Part shown: one piece after another, positions 1 through 5,931 of the stretch | Layout: every line of letters starts with the position of its first letter | Numbering within the stretch: position 1 is the first letter of the stretch | Assembly (NCBI GenBank): GCA_019245275.1 | Contig: JAFARW010000196.1 | Coordinates: 1-8,870 of the forward strand | DNA from: Vulcanimicrobiota bacterium | GTDB lineage: Bacteria > Vulcanimicrobiota > Vulcanimicrobiia > Vulcanimicrobiales > Vulcanimicrobiaceae | DNA length: 8,870 bases | Reading direction: 5' to 3' | Made by a program: the position numbers and the translations under genes | The notes under the pieces: model-generated | The model's database searches: none | Seen by the model: the letters and a program-made list of their open reading frames with translations, nothing else | What the model was told of the DNA's origin: nothing

Positions 1-2009
1 CGGCCTAAGTCGTTCAAAGAATCCGCGACTCCGGCTTCATCGCCGAGCTGCCGCCGCATTCGCAATGCAACGCGGCCGTACTTGATCGCATCGGCGTAAT
101 CGCCTTGAAGGTTGGCCAAACGACTTGCGCGCGAAAATGCGGAAGCGATGATAGGCTCAGGTTCTCTGCCATCTATACCATCAAGCAGTTTCGCAAACCA
201 CATTCGCGCCTCGTGGACATGCGCGCGGACTTCCCAATATCTAGACACTGCGGTCGCGAGCTGAAGCACTGGCATGCGGTCGGCAGAAGACTCAAAGCCC
301 CAGGCGAGTGCCGCGCGCAGATTTTCGTAATCCGCGTCCATCGAAGGCAGAGCCTCGCGTGGGCTTGCCATAAAGTGAGTCTCGAGCTTAGCTCCATAAG
401 CAACGTAATAGTCGAAGTGTCGCCGGCGGAGCGCTTCGATTTCATCTTGAGCAGTGAGCTTTTCAAATCCATACTCACGCAGCGTCTCGAGTACGCGGTA
501 TCGCGATGAGCCGTCCCGTTCCCGCTGCACGACGAAGGACTTTGCAACGAGCGCACTGAGCGCATCGAGCACGTCGGCATTTGCAACATCTCCGTCAGCG
601 CAGATCGCCTCAGCGGCCGCCAACCCAAACTCTCCCGTAAAGACGGCGGTGCGGACGAAGGTCGCGCTCTCTCGCTGCTCGAGAAGTTCGTAGCTCCAAT
701 CGATTGCACCGCGCAAGGTTTTCTGCCGCGGCAGACGCGTGCGATCGCCAGACGCGAGAAATCTGAAACGGTCGCTCAGATGACCGAGAATCTCATTAAC
801 GGTCAGCGATTGCGCGCGCGATGCCGCCAATTCCAAGGCGAGCGGGATGCCATCGAGGCACTGACAGATCTCGCCAATCGTCTGCAGCGTCGGGCCATTA
901 AGATCGAGCTGCCGTCCGGTCAGCATCGCTCGATCGATGAAAAGCTGTACCGCCGGATTTTCGATCGATGCGGCCGACGATGCACCGTCCTCGAGCAGCG
1001 AAGGAACAACCCACAACCGCTCGCCCGGCACGCTGAGCGGTTCGCGGCTCGTCGCAAGCACACGCACCGCGGTCGCGTTCTGAAGAATCTCATTCGCGCG
1101 GTGGGCACATCCATCGACCAGGTGCTCGCAGTTATCGAGAATCAGCAAGAGCTGCTTGTCGCGGAGATAGGACATAGCGATGTCCCAATGTGTACGATCG
1201 GCTTCCTCTTGAAGCGATAGCGCCGACGCGATGCTTTCGGGAATGCGTTCCGCGTCGTGAATAGCCGAGAAGTCGATGAACCAAACGCCGTGTGGGAACT
1301 CATCGAGAACTTTCGACCCCACCTCGAGCGCGAGCCGCGTTTTGCCGATACCGCCGGGGCCGGTCAGCGTTAACAGTCGCGTGACGCGGAGCGCATCATC
1401 GAGCTCGCGCACCTCTGCCTCGCGGCCGACGAACGTCGTTAGCTGCGCCGGAAGGTTATGCGGACGCGAGTCAAGCGATTGTAGCGGCGGAAAATCGATC
1501 CTCAGATCATCGACGATCGCTTGAAAAACGCGCTCTGGCTCGCTTAAGTCGCGTAACCGATGCATGCCAAGATCGCGCAGCTGCGCCTTCGCGATGCCGT
1601 CTCGCAACATCGCAGCAGTGACGCCGGAAACGAGAATCTGGCCGCCGTGCCCGATCGCCATCAGGCGTGCCACGCGATTGAGCGTCGGGCCGAAGTAGTC
1701 GCCGTCTCGTTCAACTGCCGTGCCGCTGTGGAGCGCCATGCGGACCGGGATCAACGAAGCGAGCTGTCGCTGCGCCTCGATCGCGGCGCCTAACGCGTTC
1801 TCCGGCATTGCAAAAACGGCGCAAAATTCATCCCCGACGGTTTTGAAAACCACACCACCGGCGCTATCGATCGCGTGGCTTAAAAGCGCGTTGTGCCGAT
1901 TGAGCACGTCCGCCATTTGGGCCGCATCACGTTCCCACGAACGCGTGCTGCCTTCGATATCGGTGAAGAGGAACGTCAGCGTCCCACTAGGAGGCGCATT
2001 GCGAACCAT
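1..2009 (-). CDS. Class III adenylate cyclase-like / NB-ARC-like ATPase / TPR-like signalling protein (3' end outside window)
   Basis: I translated the minus strand by hand and found an uninterrupted frame of 669 codons from ATG (complement of 2007-2009) to the window edge, so the C-terminus is missing. Residues 9-125 are a class III nucleotide cyclase domain opening with TLTFLFTDIEGST. The metal aspartates D17 and D60 (GDEF), adenine-type residues K56 and D104, and transition-state residues N111 and R115 all appear present, so the domain looks catalytically intact and ATP-specific. Residues about 188-400 form a STAND/NB-ARC-like ATPase: Walker A GPGGIGKT (217-224), Walker B LLLILDN (287-293), TSREPL (320-325) and GIPLALELAA (387-396). 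The remainder is helical, with TPR-like character after about 560 (YADAIKYGRVALRMRRQLGD). Family members are commonly 900-1,100 residues, so perhaps a third is missing. An in-frame TAG 21 bases upstream and a GAAGG about 10 bases upstream support this start. The ligand, and whether it makes cAMP, cannot be read from sequence. Confidence 0.93.
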   Translation of the reverse strand, partial: MVRNAPPSGTLTFLFTDIEGSTRSWERDAAQMADVLNRHNALLSHAIDSAGGVVFKTVGDEFCAVFAMPENALGAAIEAQRQLASLIPVRMALHSGTAVERDGDYFGPTLNRVARLMAIGHGGQILVSGVTAAMLRDGIAKAQLRDLGMHRLRDLSEPERVFQAIVDDLRIDFPPLQSLDSRPHNLPAQLTTFVGREAEVRELDDALRVTRLLTLTGPGGIGKTRLALEVGSKVLDEFPHGVWFIDFSAIHDAERIPESIASALSLQEEADRTHWDIAMSYLRDKQLLLILDNCEHLVDGCAHRANEILQNATAVRVLATSREPLSVPGERLWVVPSLLEDGASSAASIENPAVQLFIDRAMLTGRQLDLNGPTLQTIGEICQCLDGIPLALELAASRAQSLTVNEILGHLSDRFRFLASGDRTRLPRQKTLRGAIDWSYELLEQRESATFVRTAVFTGEFGLAAAEAICADGDVANADVLDALSALVAKSFVVQRERDGSSRYRVLETLREYGFEKLTAQDEIEALRRRHFDYYVAYGAKLETHFMASPREALPSMDADYENLRAALAWGFESSADRMPVLQLATAVSRYWEVRAHVHEARMWFAKLLDGIDGREPEPIIASAFSRASRLANLQGDYADAIKYGRVALRMRRQLGDEAGVADSLNDLG

Positions 2010-2032
2010 GACGAGAATGCCTTCGAGTCGCT

Positions 2033-2704
2033 ATGTATAACGTCCGCGTTGAGCGCTCCGCCGGTTATGCGGGCATCGCATTTGTCGTCGTCGGGATCAT
2101 CGCGACGTTCCTGACGGGTATCACGCCCACGACGTCCGCGTCATCGTCGGAGATCACCGCCTACCTGGCGGGTATGCACGTCCGCTGGCTGATCGCGGCC
2201 TGGCTGGTCTTCCCCGCGCTGGCGTTCTTCCTGTGGTTCATCGTGCAGTTGCGCGCGTTCTTGCGGCTGGTCCCAGGTGAAGACGACGGGCTGCCGGCCT
2301 ACATGGTAGCGACCGGGATCGTCGCGGCAGTTTTTCTCTTGATCGTCACTTTGATCGAAGTGGCGCTTGGATCGCGTCTCGCCGCTGACATTGCACCCGC
2401 GGCGCTGCCAACGCTTTGGGACCTCTTTAACGCCGGTGACGCGCTTTTCTTGATGCCGGTGGCGGTCACGATCTTTGCCGCATCGCATAGCGCGCGACGT
2501 CACGGCAGCATGCCGGCGTGGGCGGTCTACTGGGGCTACTTTGCCGCCTTGACCTGCGCGGTAGCTTCAATCAGCATCTTTTTTCGATCCGGATTTTTCA
2601 CGCTCGGCGGGGCCGGCTCGCTGCTGCTCGGTGGCATTCCGTTTGCAATTTGGGTGATCCTAACGTCGCTGATCCTGATCGGGCGGCCCCGTTCGAACGT
2701 CTAA
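2033..2704 (+). CDS. Six-helix integral membrane protein, function unknown
   Basis: This 223-residue protein is very hydrophobic. I see about six membrane segments, near residues 11-29, 51-74, 90-112, 133-152, 161-184 and 191-216, joined by short loops. There is no cleavable signal peptide, no cysteine pair and no obvious catalytic motif. The pattern resembles small DUF-type membrane proteins (DUF4386 or DUF998-like in general build), but I cannot assign a family. ATG 2033 is the first possible start after an in-frame TGA at 2009-2011; the next residues contain no other good start. The Shine-Dalgarno signal is weak (GAG at 2025-2027). The gene is divergent from the cyclase/ATPase gene, with 23 bases between the two start codons, so the promoters of each must lie inside the other's coding region. 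It ends 7 bases before the -35 box of the ribosomal operon promoter. Confidence 0.82.
   Translation: MYNVRVERSAGYAGIAFVVVGIIATFLTGITPTTSASSSEITAYLAGMHVRWLIAAWLVFPALAFFLWFIVQLRAFLRLVPGEDDGLPAYMVATGIVAAVFLLIVTLIEVALGSRLAADIAPAALPTLWDLFNAGDALFLMPVAVTIFAASHSARRHGSMPAWAVYWGYFAALTCAVASISIFFRSGFFTLGGAGSLLLGGIPFAIWVILTSLILIGRPRSNV
2690..2699. repeat. 10-bp perfect palindrome upstream of the str promoter
   Basis: CGTTCGAACG reads the same on both strands. It overlaps the last codons of the membrane protein gene and lies 12 bases upstream of the -35 box of the rpsL promoter. It has no loop and no T-run, so it is not an intrinsic terminator. It could be a protein-binding half-site pair or simply chance in GC-rich DNA. 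Confidence 0.3.
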
Positions 2705-2711
2705 AGTCCGT

Positions 2712-2740
2712 TTGACGCTCTCTGCGGCGCTTGTTATAAT
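2712..2740 (+). promoter_or_regulatory. Near-consensus sigma-70-type promoter of the rpsL operon
   Basis: TTGACG at 2712-2717 and TATAAT at 2735-2740 are separated by exactly 17 bases. This is five of six matches in the -35 box and six of six in the -10 box, at the optimal spacing. Transcription would be expected to begin near 2747, leaving a leader of about 55 bases before rpsL. It is the only clearly strong promoter I see in the window. Its place directly before the operon for S12, S7, EF-G, EF-Tu and S10 fits the demand for high expression. Confidence 0.88.
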
Positions 2741-2747
2741 GCCGTGG

Positions 2748-2775
2748 TTCCGGCCCACCTCGCGGTGCGGCCGAA
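2748..2775 (+). promoter_or_regulatory. GC-rich hairpin in the rpsL leader RNA
   Basis: CGGCC (2751-2755) followed by CACC (2756-2759) pairs with GGTG (2764-2767) and GGCCG (2769-2773). This gives a 9-bp stem with a TCGC loop and one bulged C at 2768; TT 2748-2749 and AA 2774-2775 can extend it past a bulge. It sits at the very 5' end of the predicted transcript, about 16 bases before the rpsL ribosome binding site. It could stabilise the mRNA or act as a ribosomal protein binding site; neither role is shown by the sequence. Confidence 0.5.
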
Positions 2776-2801
2776 TTTGTGTGTGCTTCAAAGGGGAATA
2801 G

Positions 2802-3239
2802 TTGCCGACAATTAGTCAGCTGGTCCGTAAGGGCCGAGAAAAAGTACAAAAGAAGGTCAAGACGCCGGCGTTCCGCGTCGTGCAGACCGGGCCGAAGCCC
2901 GGTCATCCGGACCTGCCTTTGCGTGCTTTCGAGGTTGCCGGCAATCCGCAGCGGCGGGGTGTCTGCACTCAAGTCAAGACGATCACGCCGAAAAAGCCGA
3001 ACTCGGCGCTGCGCAAAGTCGCCCGCGTGCGGCTGACCAACGGCGAAGAGGTGACCGCCTATATTCCCGGCATCGGCCACAACCTTCAGGAGCATTCCGT
3101 CGTTCTAATCAGAGGCGGCCGCGTTAAGGACCTACCCGGCGTGCGGTATCACATCATCCGTGGGACGCTCGACACCTCGGGAGCTGCGAATCGCAAACAA
3201 GGCCGTTCGAAATACGGCGCCAAGCGCACCAAAAAGTAG
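2802..3239 (+). CDS. rpsL: 30S ribosomal protein S12, with an N-terminal insertion
   Basis: S12 lies at the decoding centre of the small subunit and monitors codon-anticodon pairing. The protein opens with PTISQLVRKGR and contains the invariant core TPKKPNSALRKVARVRLTN (62-80), GHNLQEHSVVLIRGGRVKD (92-110) and LPGVRYHIIRGTLD (111-124). The streptomycin-site lysines (K64, K65) and the RVKD loop, whose aspartate is a known methylthiolation site in relatives, are wild type in appearance. It has 145 residues against about 123-125 in most bacteria; the excess is an insertion at about residues 25-46 (FRVVQTGPKPGHPDLPLRAF), before the usual GxPQRRGVCT. The start is TTG, forced by an in-frame TAG immediately before it (2799-2801) and supported by AAGGGG at 2791-2796. 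First gene of the operon; a 24-base gap separates it from rpsG. Confidence 0.97.
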   Translation: MPTISQLVRKGREKVQKKVKTPAFRVVQTGPKPGHPDLPLRAFEVAGNPQRRGVCTQVKTITPKKPNSALRKVARVRLTNGEEVTAYIPGIGHNLQEHSVVLIRGGRVKDLPGVRYHIIRGTLDTSGAANRKQGRSKYGAKRTKK

Positions 3240-3250
3240 CTACAGTATAA

Positions 3251-3257
3251 AAGGAAG
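3251..3257 (+). promoter_or_regulatory. Shine-Dalgarno for rpsG that fixes its TTG start
   Basis: AAGGAAG ends 6 bases before TTG 3264. It supports initiation at a TTG codon; no ATG or GTG lies in frame between it and the conserved S7 N-terminus. Confidence 0.8.
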
Positions 3258-3263
3258 TTAAAG

Positions 3264-3734
3264 TTGCCTCGTAAGGGCCCCGCCCCCAAGCGTCAGATCC
3301 TCCCCGATCCAAGATACAATTCGAAAGTTCTGGCGCGTTTCATCAACAAGGTCATGCTCTGCGGAAAGAAATCCGTCGCGGAAAGCATCTGCTATGACGC
3401 GCTCAAAATCGTCGAGGATAAGATGGGCAAAGATCCGATGGACGTCTTCTCGCAGGCCCTCTCCAATGCGATGCCGCTCGTTGAGGTGCGTCCGCGGCGC
3501 GTCGGCGGCGCAACGTATCAGGTCCCAATGGAAGTTCGGCCGGACCGGCGTCAGGCGATGGCGATGCGCTGGTTGATTCAATTTGCGCGCAAGCGTCCGG
3601 GACATTCGATGCAAGAGAAGCTCGCCGATGAGTTGATGGACGCTGCCAACAACCTCGGCGCGACGATCAAAAAGCGCGAGGACACCCATAAGATGGCCGA
3701 GGCCAACAAAGCCTTCGCGCACTATCGCTGGTAG
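3264..3734 (+). CDS. rpsG: 30S ribosomal protein S7
   Basis: S7 nucleates assembly of the 30S head and contacts the E-site tRNA and mRNA exit channel. The protein has 156 residues, the usual bacterial length. It begins PRKGPAPKR, typical of the family, followed by the helical body and the beta-hairpin at about residues 73-96 (VEVRPRRVGGATYQVPMEV), and it ends in the usual KMAEANKAFAHYRW. The start codon is TTG, as in rpsL, which the conserved N-terminus and a good ribosome binding site make secure. In E. coli, S7 represses its operon by binding a roughly 100-base rpsL-rpsG spacer; here that spacer is only 24 bases, so the same operator cannot be present. fusA follows after 18 bases. Confidence 0.98.
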   Translation: MPRKGPAPKRQILPDPRYNSKVLARFINKVMLCGKKSVAESICYDALKIVEDKMGKDPMDVFSQALSNAMPLVEVRPRRVGGATYQVPMEVRPDRRQAMAMRWLIQFARKRPGHSMQEKLADELMDAANNLGATIKKREDTHKMAEANKAFAHYRW

Positions 3735-3752
3735 GTCTCGCCGCTGTAAATA

Positions 3753-5846
3753 ATGGCCACCCGAGACTACTCTCTCGCGGCAACGCGCAATATCGGAATC
3801 GCAGCTCATATCGACGCCGGCAAGACGACGGCGACGGAGCGCATCCTTTTCTATACCGGCCGAACGCATAAGCTCGGCGAGGTACACGAAGGCGCCGCGA
3901 CGATGGACTGGATGCCGCAAGAGCAAGAGCGCGGCATCACGATCACCTCTGCCGCAACTGCCTGCACGTGGAAAGATACACGCGTCAACATTATCGATAC
4001 GCCCGGCCACGTGGACTTCACGGTCGAAGTCGAGCGATCGCTGCGCGTGCTCGACGGGCTCGTCGCGCTATTCGACTCGGTGGCCGCGGTTCAGCCGCAA
4101 TCCGAAACCGTTTGGCGCCAGGCGAATAAGTACCGGGTACCGCGGATCATCTTCGTCAACAAGATGGACCGCATGGGCGCCGACTTCTTCAACGCAGTCT
4201 ATAAGATTCGCGAGCGGCTCGGCGCGCGCGCGACACCGATTCAAATTCCAGTCGGCGAGGAAGATCAGTTTCGCGGCGTGGTCGACCTCTTCTCAATGAA
4301 GGCGCTCATCTACAAGGATGATTTGGGCGAAACCGTTGAGATCGAGGAAATTCCCGCCAACCTCAAAGACAGCGCCGAGAAGTGGCGTCATGATTTGATC
4401 GAGGCGATCTCCGAGAGCGATGAGGCGTTGACCGAAAAGTTCTTGCTCGGTGAGGCGATCGGTGAGGAAGAGCTGAAGCGCGTGTTGCGCATCGCCACGA
4501 TCAACGGCACGGTTCTGCCGATGCTCTGCGGCTCTGCATTCAAGAACAAGGGTATTCAGCCGCTGCTCGACGCGATCGTCGACTTTTTGCCCTCACCGCT
4601 CGACGCCAAGCCGATCGTCGGCCAGAATCCAAAGACCGGCGCGCCGATCGAGCGCAAACCCGATGACAATGAGCCGTTCGCAGCGCTGGCTTTTAAAATC
4701 GCCACGGATCCGTACGGCAACCTGACGTACTTCCGCGTCTACTCGGGAACGCTCAACAAAGGCTCGTACGTGTACAATCCGCGCTCGGGCAAAAAGGAGC
4801 GCATCGGGCGCATCTTGCGTATGCATGCCAACCACCGCGAAGACATCGATTCGATCGGCGCGGGTGACATCGCAGCTGCGGTCGGTTTAAGCGATACGCG
4901 AACCGGCGATACGCTCTGCGATGAGAAGCATCCGATCATCCTCGAATCGATCACTTTCCCTGAGCCGGTCATCTCGCAGGCGATCGAGCCGAAGACGAAG
5001 GGCGACCAAGATAAGCTCGGCGTTGCGCTGGCGCGCTTGGCACAAGAAGATCCAACCTTCCAGATGCGCACGGATGAGGAAACGCAGCAGACGATCATCC
5101 GCGGCATGGGCGAGCTGCATTTGGAGATCATCCTCGATCGTTTACGCCGTGAGTTTCGCGTCGAAGCGAACGTCGGCAAGCCGCAGGTAGCTTACAAGGA
5201 AGCGATTACAAAATCGATTGAGAAGCAAGGTCGCTTCGTCCGGCAGAGCGGCGGCAAAGGTCAGTACGGCGATGTGTGGCTTCGATTGGAACCGCAGGAT
5301 GCCGGAACCGGCATTCTCTTCGAATCGAAGATTGTCGGCGGCGCCATCCCGCGAGAGTTCATCAAACCGGTTGAGGAAGGCGTGCGCGAAGCCTCTTTGA
5401 GCGGTGTGCTCGCCGGCTATCCGGTTTTAGACTTCAAAGCGACGCTCTTCGACGGTTCATATCACGACGTGGACTCTTCGGAGATGGCGTTCAAGATTGC
5501 CGGCTCGATGGCGTTCAAGGAAGCCAACCGTGCGGCCGGGCCGATACTGCTCGAGCCGATCATGAAGGTGGAAGTGACGACGCCCAAAGATTACATGGGC
5601 GCGATCACGGGCGATCTGAACCGCCGGCGCGGCCTGATTCAGTCGACCGAAGAGGCAGTCGGCGGAGCGCAGGTCATTACGGCGAACGTCCCGCTCTCCG
5701 AGATGTTCGGTTACGCGACGGACATGCGTTCCGCAACCCAAGGGCGCGCGACGTATACAATGGAGTTCTCGCACTACGAGAAGGCACCCAAATCGGTCGA
5801 AGAGGAGATCATCGCCAAATCGGCGGGTAGGAAAAGCGCCGCCTAG
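3753..5846 (+). CDS. fusA: Elongation factor G (EF-G), translocase GTPase
   Basis: EF-G drives tRNA-mRNA translocation on the ribosome and, with RRF, ribosome recycling. The 697-residue length is standard. The GTPase motifs are intact: P-loop AHIDAGKT (18-25), switch I RGITI (60-64), DTPGHVDF (82-89), NKMD (136-139) and GSAF (260-263). Domain II follows at about 305-400, then domain III with RGMGELHLEI (450-459), domain IV with SGGKGQYGDVW (499-509), and domain V ending around HYEKAPKSVEEEI. I see no mutation of a key residue. ATG 3753 gives the usual N-terminus but has no clear Shine-Dalgarno; the 18-base gap to rpsG suggests translational coupling. The TAG stop is followed in frame by 13 open codons, noted separately. 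Confidence 0.98.
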   Translation: MATRDYSLAATRNIGIAAHIDAGKTTATERILFYTGRTHKLGEVHEGAATMDWMPQEQERGITITSAATACTWKDTRVNIIDTPGHVDFTVEVERSLRVLDGLVALFDSVAAVQPQSETVWRQANKYRVPRIIFVNKMDRMGADFFNAVYKIRERLGARATPIQIPVGEEDQFRGVVDLFSMKALIYKDDLGETVEIEEIPANLKDSAEKWRHDLIEAISESDEALTEKFLLGEAIGEEELKRVLRIATINGTVLPMLCGSAFKNKGIQPLLDAIVDFLPSPLDAKPIVGQNPKTGAPIERKPDDNEPFAALAFKIATDPYGNLTYFRVYSGTLNKGSYVYNPRSGKKERIGRILRMHANHREDIDSIGAGDIAAAVGLSDTRTGDTLCDEKHPIILESITFPEPVISQAIEPKTKGDQDKLGVALARLAQEDPTFQMRTDEETQQTIIRGMGELHLEIILDRLRREFRVEANVGKPQVAYKEAITKSIEKQGRFVRQSGGKGQYGDVWLRLEPQDAGTGILFESKIVGGAIPREFIKPVEEGVREASLSGVLAGYPVLDFKATLFDGSYHDVDSSEMAFKIAGSMAFKEANRAAGPILLEPIMKVEVTTPKDYMGAITGDLNRRRGLIQSTEEAVGGAQVITANVPLSEMFGYATDMRSATQGRATYTMEFSHYEKAPKSVEEEIIAKSAGRKSAA

Positions 5847-5931
5847 GGACTGAGCTCGTCGAAGTCTGACCCAAAGAAAAAGAAGTAAATCCAAACCACA
5901 AAGCACGACATAAGGACAAGTAAAGGAAAAA
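5847..5931 (+). other. fusA-tuf spacer with an in-frame lysine-rich tail and an A-rich leader
   Basis: This 85-base gap is the longest inside the translation operon. After the fusA TAG the same frame stays open for 13 codons, reading GLSSSKSDPKKKK, and closes with TAA at 5886-5888. The first part contains CTGAGCTCGTCGAAG (5850-5864), which resembles the core of short dispersed repeats that I recall from several bacterial genomes. The second part is A-rich and ends in the tuf ribosome binding site AAAGGA (5922-5927). I see no promoter with both boxes and no intrinsic terminator here, so tuf is probably co-transcribed with fusA. Confidence 0.55.

Noticed and set aside
105..2040. Several + strand open frames in the left 2 kb
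   Set aside because: All are antisense to the continuous cyclase/ATPase frame, which carries clear motifs over its whole length.
2030..2045. TATACA on the - strand as a -10 box for the cyclase gene
   Set aside because: I could not find a matching -35 box at the right spacing, so it is too weak to list as a promoter.
3240..3263. TATAAA at 3246-3251 in the rpsL-rpsG gap as a second promoter
   Set aside because: No -35 box lies 16-18 bases upstream; it is more likely just A-rich DNA next to the ribosome binding site.
3258..4010. A 250-codon open frame on the - strand across rpsG and the start of fusA
   Set aside because: It is the complement of two certain genes, is rich in Arg/His/Leu as antisense frames in GC-rich DNA are, and shows no recognisable motif.
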